Of a stretch of 64,000 nucleotides of DNA, positions 44,746-55,078 are shown piece by piece. Under the pieces are notes generated by a model, which made no database searches, was not told the DNA's origin, and saw only the letters and a list, made by a program, of their open reading frames with translations. The position numbers and the translations under genes were made by a program. The stretch lies in assembly GCA_964352785.1 (NCBI GenBank), contig CAYGTI010000006.1, positions 1-64,000 of the forward strand, in the 5' to 3' direction. The stretch is from JACOMS01 sp964352785 (lineage in GTDB: Bacteria > Pseudomonadota > Alphaproteobacteria > Caulobacterales > Maricaulaceae). Each line of letters begins with the position of its first letter. The first letter of the stretch is position 1.

Positions 44746-45015
44746 CTATTCTGCGGCGTCTGCCATCGGCGCAATTGACACATATGTGCGTTTGTTGCGC
44801 TTCGTAGCAAATGCAACGCGTCCTTCAGTGAGAGCAAATAGAGTATGGTCTTTGCCCATACCGACATTCACGCCGGGGTAGAATTTTGTACCGCGTTGAC
44901 GAATAATGATGTTTCCTGGAATGACCGCTTGGCCACCGGATTTTTTTACGCCCAAACGGCGGCCCGCACTGTCGCGACCGTTATTGGATGAACCACCTGC
45001 TTTTTTATGAGCCAT
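44746..45015 (-). CDS. rpmA: 50S ribosomal protein L27
   Basis: This 89-residue L27 starts MAHKKAGGSSNNGRDSAGRR, with no cleavable N-terminal extension. GGQAVIPGNIIIRQRGT and PGVNVGMGKDHTLFAL are intact. It contacts the tRNA ends near the peptidyl-transferase centre. It is 26 bases downstream of rplU in the same operon. Confidence 0.98.
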   Translation of the reverse strand: MAHKKAGGSSNNGRDSAGRRLGVKKSGGQAVIPGNIIIRQRGTKFYPGVNVGMGKDHTLFALTEGRVAFATKRNKRTYVSIAPMADAAE

Positions 45016-45041
45016 CTGAAGTCTCCTGCTTAATCAGGCTG

Positions 45042-45353
45042 TTAAGCCTTAATTCCTGTAATTTTAACAACGGTCTCGTTCTGACGATGACCGCGCTTGC
45101 GGCGATAAGTCTGACGGCGCTTCTTTTTGAAAACGATAACTTTATCGCCCTTGCGCTGTTCAAGAACCTCGCCGCTAACCTCTGCGCCTTTTAGGAGGGG
45201 AGTGCCGACTTTGACATCGCCGCCTTCACCGCATGTGAGGACATCACCGAAAGATACTTTTCCGCCCGTTTCGGCGTCTAGCTTTTCAACGATGATGATA
45301 TCGTCTTTGGCAACCTTATATTGCTTACCACCTGTCTGAATAACTGCAAACAT
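45042..45353 (-). CDS. rplU: 50S ribosomal protein L21
   Basis: This 103-residue L21 begins MFAVIQTGGKQYKVAKDD and contains GDKVIVFKKKRRQTYRRKRGHRQ, read as the short motif YRRKRGHRQ. It binds 23S rRNA. It is the first gene of the rplU-rpmA operon, preceded by a near-consensus promoter and a leader hairpin. Confidence 0.98.
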   Translation of the reverse strand: MFAVIQTGGKQYKVAKDDIIIVEKLDAETGGKVSFGDVLTCGEGGDVKVGTPLLKGAEVSGEVLEQRKGDKVIVFKKKRRQTYRRKRGHRQNETVVKITGIKA

Positions 45354-45409
45354 GATGTTGTTCCTTAGTAAGTACGGGACGCGTTGTGATCCCTGTAAAA
45401 TAACATGAA

Positions 45410-45436
45410 GGCCGCCATGCCAAAGGCGAGGCGGCC
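45410..45436 (-). promoter_or_regulatory. Leader hairpin upstream of rplU
   Basis: GGCCGCC and GGCGGCC form a perfect 7-bp stem around a 13-base loop inside the untranslated leader, about 60 bases before the rplU start. It may be an autoregulatory site for L21 or a transcript stabiliser. Confidence 0.4.
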
Positions 45437-45447
45437 AAGTGAGGGCA

Positions 45448-45475
45448 TATATACAATGGCAAAACCCAATGTCAA
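45448..45475 (-). promoter_or_regulatory. Promoter of rplU-rpmA
   Basis: On the reverse strand TTGACA (45475-45470) is followed after 16 bases by TATATA (45453-45448). This is a strong housekeeping-type promoter about 95 bases before the rplU start. Confidence 0.75.
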
Positions 45476-45522
45476 CGCCGCTTTTCCTTGATTTTAGAGG
45501 CTTTTCTTAAGTCAATCTACAA

Positions 45523-45548
45523 AAAACCCCGCAATGAAGCGGGGTTTT
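45523..45548 (-). terminator. Terminator after the giant repeat gene
   Basis: AAAACCCCGC and GCGGGGTTTT form a 10-bp stem around a 6-base loop. T-rich tails occur on both strands, so it works in either direction. It lies 25 bases past the stop of the giant gene. Confidence 0.85.
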
Positions 45549-45573
45549 CTTTATCTATAGAATCGTCAGCCGC

Positions 45574-48500
45574 CTAGTTGACGCGGCCGATGATTTGGCC
45601 GTTCGTATCAATGATGTTGCCGTTAGCATCAACGCGTCCTATCAATGTGCCCGCCGAGTTCACAACGGTTCCGTCTGTACGCACTGAGAAGCCCGTCGTT
45701 GACGATGTTGTTGTTGTCGTGGTCGACATGTTGAATGAACCCGCATTAGCGATGATATTACCGGATGTATCGATGATATTACCCGCACCATCTACGCGCC
45801 CGATGATCGCGCCTGTATCAGCATTAATCACAGTGCCGTCACCGCGAACCGTAAAGTTCGTTGTTGAACTGGACGTCACCATAGAGCGGTTAAACGATCC
45901 AGCGCGGGCAATGATGTTGCCTGAGCTGTCAACGATGTTGCCGTTACCATCGACACGTCCAATGATCGTGCCTGAAGCATTCAGGACCTGGCCATTCGCA
46001 TTGATGGTGTAGCTCGTCGAACTGGTCGTTACGCTACTGTTGGAAGCGCCAAACGTTCCGGCACGAACAAGGATCGTACCGTTACTATCAACAATGTTTC
46101 CGCTTGCATCCAAACGCCCGATAATCGTTCCAGATGCATCCATGACCCGGTTTGCAGAGTCGATAGTGTAGCTGGTGGAGATCGTCCGTGACGTGCTTGT
46201 GGCGGAACCTGTTGTGGTCGTTGTCGTAGTTCCGAAAGATCCACGACCAACCATAGAGCGCCAGTCAACACCCAGAGCATCAACTGTGGTCAGCGTTAAC
46301 CCGCCTGTTGAGAGGTTGCGGGCTGTCTGGAACTGCTCAACAGAGTAGTAAGTTTGCTGACCCAGGACGCCGTCAATCGCTCCAGTATAGTAACCCTGTG
46401 TTTTTAGAGCTTGCTGGATGGCAGAGATCACAGTCGCGTTCGCATTCGCTTCACAGAGAACTTGACGCCATTCAGCTTTTTCCTCTGTGATTTGTGTGCG
46501 TTTCTCGATTGTGCCGAACTCTGCAGGAATGGCAACTGTTTCAGTCCGCGCAGCTTCAACCAACCTCGTCACATCAACAGTGTCGTAGACAGCCGGGATG
46601 AGGCGGCGTTCCACGCCCGCTTGACGGTCCACAACGCGGCGTGTGACTTGCTTCGTCACAGCCGGAATGAGCCGTTCTTCGGTGCGCATGGGCTGTTCCA
46701 CAACGCGGCGTGTCACTTGGCGCGTGATCGCGGGGACAACCCGCTCAACTGTACGTGCAGGTGTGACGATGCGGCGGCGTGTTTCCGTCTTGGTGACGGC
46801 TGGAATAACCCGTTCCTGAACCGTAGCTGGGGTGCGAACAACCCGTCGGGTCACTTGCTTCGTGATCGCAGGAATAACCTGCTCAGCCGTCCGTGCAGGC
46901 GTTTTGACAACGCGGCGGGTCACTTGCTTGGTCACAGCCGGGATNNNNNNNNNNNNNNNNNNNNNNNNNNNNNNNNNNNNNNNNNNNNNNNNNNNNNNNN
47001 NNNNNNNNNNNNNNNNNNNNNNNNNNNNNNNNNNNNNNNNNNNNCAATGCGTTCCACCGTTTGCGCGGGTGTTTTAACGACGCGGCGTGTTTCCACTTTG
47101 GTCACAGCCGGAATGACACGCTCAGCTGTTTGAGCCGGTGTTTTGACGACGCGGCGGGAGACCGTTTTCGTGACGGCCGGAACAATGCGTTCCACCGTTT
47201 GCGCGGGTGTTTTAACGACGCGGCGTGTTTCCACTTTCGTGACGGCCGGTATTCCGCGTTCCTGCACACTCGCTGGCGTCTTAACGACACGTCGAGAGAC
47301 TGTTTTTGTGACCGCCGGAATGACCCGTTCGATCGTTTGCGCAGGTGTTTTAACAACGCGGCGTGTCTCGGTTTTAGTGACAGCCGGAACAATCCGCTCC
47401 GCGAATGAGGCCGGAGTTTTAACAACGCGGCGAGACACAGTTTTCGTGATCGCTGGAATAACACGTTCAACTGTCCGTGCTGGATCCTTGATCACGCGGC
47501 GTGTTTCAAGCCGTGTTGTTGCGGGAACAACGCGTTCCTGAACAGCCGCTGGTGTATTCACAACGCGGCGTGTGATTTCTTTGGTCACAGCCGGGATGAC
47601 GCGTTCCACCGTTTGTGCGGGTGTTTTGACGACGCGGCGTGTTTCCATTTTGGTCACAGCCGGAACAACCCGTTCAACTGTTTGCGCCGGAGTTCTAACA
47701 ACGCGGCGCTCTACCACTTCGGTGATTGCCGGGATAATCCTCTCCACTGTGCGGGCCGGTTCTTTGATGATGCGGCGTTCTTTGATGCGCGTGACAGCCG
47801 GGATCACTTTTTCAACCGTTTGAGCCGGAGTTTTGACGACGCGGCGAGAGACAGTTTTCGTGACAGCCGGAATGATCCGTTCTTGCGTTGCTGCTGGATT
47901 TATGATCCGGCGGCGTGTCTCGACTTTCGTGACAGCCGGAATAACCCGCTCAACGGTCTGAGCCGGCGTTTTGACAACGCGACGCGTCACTTGTTTTGTT
48001 ACAGCCGGGATCACCCGTTCCACAGTTCGGGCTGCTTCCTTGATCACGCGGCGTGTTTCAACCTTAGTGACAGCCGGAATACCCCGTTCTTGTGTCTGTG
48101 CGGGCGTTTTGACAACGCGGCGCGACACAGTTTTCGTGATCGGCGGTACTATCCGCTCAACAGTCGTGGCAGGTGTGCGCACAATACGGCGTGTTTCCAC
48201 TTTGGTCACAGCCGGAATGATGCGTTCTTGCGTTTGGGCCGGAGTTTTCACGACGCGGCGCGAAACCGTTTTCGTTACGGCTGGAACCACACGTTCAACT
48301 GTCTGAGCCGGAGTTTTCACAACACGGCGTGTTTCGACCTTTGTGACGGCTGGGATGGTTCGCTCTTGAACACTGGCCGGAGTTTTCACAACGCGGCGCG
48401 TCACTTGTTTTGTGACAGCCGGAATAACCCGTTCAACGGTTTGAGCCGGAGTTTTCACAATGCGGCGTGTTTCCAAGCGTGTTGTCGCCGGAATAGTCCG

Positions 48501-51500
48501 CTCAACCGCACGTGCTGGTTCTTTGACAACGCGGCGGGTGACTTGCTTGGTGACAGCCGGGATCACACGCTCAACGGTTTGAGCCGGCGTTTTGATCACG
48601 CGGCGTGTTTCCACTTTGGTCACAGCCGGAATGATGCGTTCTTGCGTTTGGGCCGGAACATCCACAACACGGCGGGTCACAGTTTGCGTGACAGCCGGAA
48701 TGATGCGTTCCTGCGTTGCAGCAGGGGCCCGAAGGATACGACGCTCACGCATTTCCGTAACTGCCGGAATGACTTTTTCCACTACTTGCGCAGGTTCTTG
48801 AACCACGCGGCGCGTAACAGCTTTTGTCACCGCCGGGATCACACGCTCAAGCGTTTGTGCAGGCGTTACAATACGGCGGCGTGTTTCCGTTTTCGTGATG
48901 GCCGGAATGACACGCTCTTGAACAGAGGCGGGCGTTTTAACAACACGGCGAGCCACGGCTTCGCTCTGGGCCGGAATAGTCCGCTCCACAGCGCGGGCCG
49001 GAGTTTTCACGATGCGGCGCGCTTCCTGCTTGGTGACAGCCGGAATGAGACGCTCTTGAGTCGACGCCGGGCGGTCAACAACACGGCGCGTGACAGTTTT
49101 TGTCACAGCCGGGATAACGCGCTCAATAACTTGAGCCGGCGTTTGAACGCGGCGGCGTGTTTCCGTTTTTGTGACAGCCGGTATGATGCGTTCCTGTGTT
49201 GCAACAGGACGATCAACAACGCGGCGCGTCACAGCTTGAGTTACAGCTGGAATAGTCCGCTCTACAGCGCGAGCCGGTGCGCTGACAATTCGGCGGGTCA
49301 CTTGCTTGGTGACAGCGGGAACGACGCGCTCAACGACGCGCGCAGGCTCAGTCACAACCTGTTTCTGGAATGTACCAGTCCGTTGTGTGAAGAAGCCGTT
49401 TCCGGTGTTGCGATTACCATTACGATCCGCTGCGAGCGCATCATTACGGGATAGTCCGTCGCGATCATCAAGACCGTCGCTGTTTGTATCAACAAAGCCG
49501 CTGATATTGCCACCGCCAATACGTTGTGCGCTGTCCAGTAGGTTCGCATCACGAGCTTCAGCATAAGACATGAAGCGGGCAGGGGTTTGAACCACACGGC
49601 GCGTGACAGTTTCAGTCACTGCAGCAAGAGGGATTTCCCGCACATTTGCTTCGGTATCAACAACCCGGCGCGTAATTTGACGCGTTACAGCCGGTATTTG
49701 GCGCTCAACCGTCCGCGCAGGAGTTTTGACGACCTGTTTGGTGATTGTTTTGTACTGTGCTGGGATAAGAACCCGGCAAAGGATTTCACCTGTTTGCGCC
49801 ACGATAGTTTGTGTCGATTCGACAACTTGCTCAGATACACCGTTAAAGACGGTAAACTGACCACTTGTTGCCGTATTGATACGGCCGCCAGTGAACGCGC
49901 CGGAGTTAATCGCTTGGCTGCCGGGTTTCCACTCTTCACGTGCAGGTGAGATTAAGACCTGCTCTGAACGTGTTTCATAAACGGCGGGGATGACTTCAAT
50001 GTCAACACGGGCTGGTTCAACGATAATGGTTTCTGTGACTGTACGATAAGAAGCCGGAACGATTTCAAGACGCGAAGACGCTTCTTGAACAACGATTTGC
50101 TCAGCAACTGTCTGGTAAACAGCCGGTATAATAACCATTTCCTGAACCGCGTCTTGAGCGACATAAGTCTCGGTGACCGTTTGTACCGTGGCAGGTATAA
50201 CCGCATACTCGACTGTTTCAGGCTGAACAATAATGGTTTCTGTAACGGTTTCATACTGTGCTGGAATGACAGAGTATTCGGTTACAGCTTCCTGAGAAAC
50301 AACCGTCTCCGTGACATCACGGAACGATGCAGGGACAACAACCAACTCGCTGGATGGTTCTTGAACCACATACGTGTCTTGGAATGTTTCATACTGTGCC
50401 GGAATGACTTCATAAGCCACGCTTTGAGCTTGAACTTCGATAGTTTCAGTAACGTCACGGAATGTGGCCGGAATGGTCACTAATTCAGTCGTTGCTTCTT
50501 TGACGACAACGGTTTCCATAACCGTTTCAAACTCAGCCGGAATTGTCTCGACTTGTGCTGTTGAAGGCTGAACAACGATGGCGTCAGTGACAGTTTCGTA
50601 TGTTGCAGGAATCGTGACCAACTCGGTTGATGCTTCCTGTACGACGACAGTCTCTGAATAATCTTCATACTCAGCAGGAACCGTCACATATTCAACTGTT
50701 TGCGGCTGTACAACGATGGTGTCGGTGACAGTGCCGTAAACAGCGGGGACAGTGACAAGCTCTGTCGTTGCCGCGCGGACAATAACAGCTTCTTGAACCG
50801 TTTCAAATTGAGCCGGAATGCTAACGAGTTCAGAGGTTTCTTCCTGAACAACGATAGTCTCGGTCACCGTTCTGTAGGTCGCAGGAATTGTCACGAGTTC
50901 GGTTGACGCTTCTTGGATAACAACAGCTTCTTGAACCGTTTCATATGTCGCCGGGATGGTCTCATAAGTGACGGTTTGAGGCGTCACAACAACTGTGTCT
51001 GTGACGGTTTCAAAAACGGGCGGAAGTGTTTCCAGTTCAACCGATGTCTCAGACGCGATAACAGGCTCTTCGATAGTTTCAAAGACTGCTGGGATGGTCT
51101 CATAAGTGACGGTTTGCGGGGTTACGACAATTGTGTCTGTCACAGCCTCAAATGTGGCCGGGATGCTCACAAGTTCCGTAGACGCTTCTTGCACCACGAT
51201 TGTGTCTGAAACAGTCTCGAATGTCGCTGGGATTGTTTCATATGTCACAGATTGCGGTGTGACAACAATCGTATCCGTCACAGTCTCGAATGTCGCAGGT
51301 ATCGTAACCAGTTCACTCGAGGCTTCTTGTACCACGATTGTGTCTTGAACGGTTTCATAAACAGCAGGGACGCTAACATATTCAACGGTTTGCGGCTGAA
51401 CCACAACCGTATCTGTGACAGTCTCAAACGTAGCTGGAATAGTGATAACTTCCGAGGATGGCTCTTGGATAACAACCGCTTCCTGAACCGTTTCAAATGT

Positions 51501-54191
51501 GGCCGGGATTGTTTCATATGTGACGGTTTGTGGCGTCACAACAATCGTATCAGTTACCGTCTCAAACGTGGCCGGGATTGTTACGAGCTCCGTCGTCGGC
51601 TCAGAAACCACGACAGCTTCTTGGTAAGTTTCAAACTCAGCCGGGATCGACACATAATCGACAGTTTGCGGTTGCACAACAATCGTGTCTGTCACGGTTT
51701 CAAATGTGGCCGGAACGGTCACAACTTCTGTCGAAGCTTCTTGAATCACGACAGCTTCCTGAATAGTTTCAAAAACCGGAGGAATGACATCATATGTTAC
51801 AGCTTGCGGCTGAACAACGAGCGTGTCTTTGACAGTTTCATAAACAGCAGGGACGCTGACATACTCTACAGAAGCCTCTTGCACAACAATCTGCTCTTCT
51901 ACGGTTTCAAACGTCGCTGGGATCGTTTGATACTCAACGCTTGCAGGCTGTACGACGACCAGATCAGTGACCGTCTCGAACGTGGCTGGAATTGTCACAA
52001 AGTCTTGATAATCGCCTTGTGTAACAACGGCTTCTTGGATGGTTTCATATGTCGCTGGAATGTTTTCATATTCAACGCTTGCTGGCTGAACCACAATCGT
52101 ATCCGTGACGGTTTCAAATGTAGCTGGAACTGCAACAAGATCAGTTGAGGCTTCTTGAACGACAATTGTATCGGTCACAGTCTCAAACTCGGCAGGGATA
52201 GTGACATATTCAACGCTTGCTGGCTGGACAACAATTGTGTCTGTGACAGTCTCGAAAGTGGCCGGAATGCTGACAAGATCAGTGGACGGCTCTTGAACAA
52301 CAATCGTATCTTGAACAGTTTCGTACTGCGCAGGGATCACCGCATATTCAACGGTTTGCGGCTGCACCACAATCGTATCTGTAACGGTTTCAAAAGTGGC
52401 CGGGATTGTCACAAGCTCTGTTGAAGGCTCTTGNNNNNNNNNNNNNNNNNNNNNNNNNNNNNNNNNNNNNNNNNNNNNNNNNNNNNNNNNNNNNNNNNNN
52501 NNNNNNNNNNNNNNNNNNNNNNNNNNNNNNNNNGTGGCCGGGATTGTCACAAGCTCTGTTGAAGGCTCTTGGACAACAACAGTATCGTTAAAGGTCTCGT
52601 ATTTCGCAGGAATAACAGCGTATTCAACGGTTTGAGGTTGAACAACAATGGTATCTGTAACGGTTTCAAACGTAGCCGGAATAGCGACAAGTTCAGTGGT
52701 CGCGTCTTGAACGACAACTGTTTCGGCGACAGTTTCAAACGTGGCTGGAACCGTAACAAGCTCAGTACTTGCAGGCTGTACAACGACCGTTTCTCCAACG
52801 GTTTCAAACGTGGCTGGAACCGTGACAAGCTCGGTGGCTGTGTCAGAAACGACGACCGCTTCCTGTATGGTTTCAAACGTTGCAGGGATGACCTCGTAAG
52901 CGACTGTTTGCGGCGTGACGACCAAAGTGTCTGTCACAGTTTCAAATGTGGCCGGAATCGTGACGAGCTCTGTTGAAGGCTCTTGGACAACAACTGTTTC
53001 AGTCACGTTTTCAAAAACGGCCGGAATTGTCACAAGCTCAGTGCTTTGTGCCTGAACCACAATCGTATCTGTGACGGTCTCGTAAGTGGCCGGAACAGTC
53101 ACAAGCTCTGTTGACGGCTCTTGAACCACAACGGGGGCTTGAACCGTTTCGTAAGTGGCGGGAATAGTGACATAGTCAACCGTTTGCGGCTGAACCACAA
53201 CTGTTTCAGTCACAGTTTCATACTCAGCCGGAATTGTAACGAGGTTGGTTGTCGCTTCTTGCGCAACAACAGTCTCAGTCACTGTCTCGAACACTGGGGG
53301 GATTGTGACGAGTTCAGTTGAGGCGTCTTGCACAACAAGTGTGTCTTGATAAGTTTCATACTCAGCTGGAATTGAGACATACTCAATCGTTTCCGGTTGA
53401 ACGATGACGGTTTCAGTGCGTGTGCCGTAAACAGGTGGAACTGTGACGAGCTGCGTTGAGGCGTCTTGAACAATAACCGTTTCAGTAACGTTACGGTATG
53501 TGGACGGAATAACCGCCGCGCCGTTGCCGCTGAATGATGATCCGAGATTAACTGCGTTGCGGGCGAATATTGACCCGTTAGAACGAACAATGCTGCCATT
53601 TCCGTCAACATAACCCACGAAAGCGCCTGCGTTTGAGTAAACACCAGGCGCACTGTCGATTGTATAAACCGTAGACCCAACAGTGACGGTTGATGGAAGA
53701 GCCATCCCGCCAGCACCAAGGCCGTTTCCGCCGCCGCCAGCGCCAAGACCGTTACCCACGCCGCCGCTGACATTCACAGCATTGCGTGCAATGATAGAGC
53801 CGTTCGGCGCAACAATGTTGCCCGCGCCGTCAACAGTGCCGATTACCACACCGGATGCGTTCAAGACGCGCGGCGAAGTGTTAATAGAGTATACGGCCGA
53901 GCCTACAGTGACAGTAGACGGGATGCCGGCGAAACCAACGGGTACAAGCTGATAGCTTGGCTCTTGGACCAGCACGCGTTCGGTGACAGTTTCAAAACGC
54001 GCCGGAATTTTAACGATGCGTTCGCTGGCTTGACGCACAACGATTTGTTCTGTCGACGTTTCATATGTCGCCGGGACAATGACCCGTGCAAAACATTCGC
54101 CCGGAAGCGGATTACCAGGAGGTAAATCCTGAGCGATAGTTGGTGCGGTTAGCACCACGGCACTTACGGCCAACATTAGAGTACGTTTCAT
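45574..54191 (-). CDS. Giant exported two-block 23-residue repeat protein with peptidoglycan-binding domain
   Basis: This is one gene interrupted by two 100-N assembly gaps (46945-47044, 52434-52533), so its true length is unknown, about 2,800-2,900 residues. The order is a signal peptide (MKRTLMLAVSAVVLTAPTIAQ), two starter repeats, and two glycine-rich G-N-I modules. About 50 acidic 23-residue units follow, then a linker, three basic units, a calcium-type loop (DTNSDGLDDRDGL), about 40 basic 23-residue units, a PF01471-like peptidoglycan-binding domain (AIQQALKTQGYYTGAIDGVLG), and four more G-N-I modules. The ATG at 54191 follows a GGGGG ribosome site; the frame change at the first gap is artificial. 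There is no membrane anchor or sorting motif. It is probably periplasmic or surface, tethered to peptidoglycan. The function is unknown, and no partner gene is adjacent. Confidence 0.88.
45577..46173 (-). repeat. Four C-terminal G-N-I modules of the giant protein
   Basis: Four tandem modules of about 43-50 residues each share a core of G-x-I-I-G-R-V/L-D, then G-N-I-V/I-D, then G-x-I (IIGRVDGNGNIVDSSGN is one example). They are joined by Ser/Thr-rich linkers. Two related modules occur near the N-terminus (about 53516-53930). Confidence 0.85.
46267..46434 (-). other. Peptidoglycan-binding domain within the giant protein
   Basis: About 56 residues match the PF01471 three-helix fold: VISAIQQALKTQGYY, TGAIDGVLGQQT, then VEQFQTARNLSTGGLTLTTV as the third helix region and loop. 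It follows directly after the end of the basic repeats at EWRQVLC. Confidence 0.8.
46465..49774 (-). repeat. Basic 23-residue (69-bp) repeat array
   Basis: About 40 visible units plus three before the linker share I2, P3, A4, V9, T10, R11, R12, V13, V14, P17 and E22-R23 (numbering from the residue before I-P-A). Example segments are IPAVTKQVTRRVVKTPA and IPAVTKVETRRVVKTPA. A typical unit has five Lys/Arg against one or two acidic residues. Two subtypes alternate over long stretches (TKxVxRRVV and TKVETRRVV), giving a 138-bp higher-order period. The 100-N gap at 46945-47044 lies inside it. Confidence 0.92.
46945..47044. other. Assembly gap 1 (100 N)
   Basis: This is a placeholder gap in the basic array. 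The flanks end and begin at the same position of the 69-bp unit, so an in-register gap would be 68 bases plus a multiple of 69. One hundred bases breaks the frame and splits the gene artificially. Confidence 0.9.
49923..53510 (-). repeat. Acidic 23-residue (69-bp) repeat array
   Basis: The interval is exactly 52 units of 69 bp, counting the gapped pair. Units share I1, P2, A3, T4, F/Y5, E6, T7, V8, T9, D/E10, V13, V14 and an acidic residue near 20. Example segments are IPATFETVTDTIVVQPQTVE and QEPSTELVT. Units alternate between a VVQPQTVEY form and a VVQEPSTELV form, so the larger period is 46 residues (138 bp). Basic residues are rare. Confidence 0.92.
52434..52533. other. Assembly gap 2 (100 N)
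   Basis: The 38 bases before the gap (52396-52433) are identical to the 38 bases after it (52534-52571). Merging the two copies gives a seamless in-frame repeat, so the gap may be an unmerged contig overlap with nothing missing. Confidence 0.85.
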
Positions 54192-55078
54192 TTTGAAAAC
54201 CCCCAAACTCTTTCCAATACAATCAACTGTGTAGATACAGCTCTCTTCAATGCTTAACCAAAATGTAATGCTTTGGCTAGGCGTTAGTCCCTTCTTAATG
54301 TCTTAAGACGGAAATTCAATCACGATGTTCACACAGGGGAATAAGTCTCTGTGTCAACACGTGAGCGGCGTGTAATCGCCTGTTATTATATCTCATATCA
54401 GTCCCATATGGCTTGTTTTAACTATGAATGACATAGTTTTCGCCTGATTTTGTGCGGCTTTTGCCGAAAAATCTTGATTTTTAGCGCTTAACCGCGACGT
54501 GCCGATTCCACTAAGCTTTACATAAATAGCCTTTTTAACGCTATGGATAGGCCTTTTTCTTGCTGTGGAAAAGTGATCATTCTGAAACCGTCGGGAGCGT
54601 TTATATATAGAGTCTTCATGATGATGTTGCGAATTACTGGTTTTACCAACGTAAATACGAATCAGTTGGGCGCGAGGTATTGCGTGCAAAGTTTTCATTT
54701 GTGCATCAGTGTTGGCGCCGGATTTTTGCGCGCACCCGGAAGCTTTTTTCGCGGTCATGTCTTCATTGTCACACAGCGCTTTAATTCCGGTAGGTGCGCA
54801 TGAGGAAGAAAACATAAATAGAGCCTTTTGTGCCGTAATGGCTGATTTTGTGTGCTAGCGCCAGTTGCGAGAAAGCCTTGCAAGGCAGGTGCCAGTTTTG
54901 GTTTGGGGGGGGGATAGCATATGAACCTGAACAGAGTCTGACTAAAAATATTTTTACGCATTTTAGCAATTTTATAAAAGAATACCCTTTGTTGGATCGT
55001 TTGTTTCGGTCTATTTTGCGCATTAGGGGGTAGATGTGTAAAAGCATACCTCTTGTCAGCCATGGGAGGGTGTTAGCG
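54192..55078. other. Long intergenic region between the giant gene and putA
   Basis: About 890 bases hold no convincing gene. A 9-base G run lies at 54905-54913 and a perfect palindrome GCCTTGCAAGGC at 54875-54886, both upstream of putA. TTGACA occurs on the reverse strand at 54357-54352 without a good -10. A reverse-strand frame (54758-54393, 121 residues, basic) has no strong ribosome site or recognisable family and is not called. Confidence 0.5.

Noticed and set aside
45574..46935. Separate 453-residue protein starting at an internal Met codon
   Set aside because: The start lies inside a repeat unit beside a 100-N gap, and the upstream sequence continues the same repeat in another frame only because the gap length is arbitrary. 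It is the C-terminal part of the giant gene.
47613..49454. 613-residue forward frame inside the giant gene, with several other long forward frames nearby
   Set aside because: These are antisense shadows. The 69-base repeat is a multiple of three, so any open frame in one unit stays open in all units. They have no start signals and an implausible His/Asn/Cys/Arg-rich composition.
45574..54191. CRISPR array or DNA-level satellite as an explanation of the 69-base repeats
   Set aside because: The repeats vary at synonymous positions while keeping the protein pattern, have no spacer/repeat structure, and keep one long open frame with signal peptide and terminal domains. They are coding repeats.
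54393..54758. 121-140-residue basic reverse frame between the giant gene and putA
   Set aside because: It has no strong ribosome site, domain or recognisable family, and lies where regulatory DNA is expected. Not excluded, but not supported.
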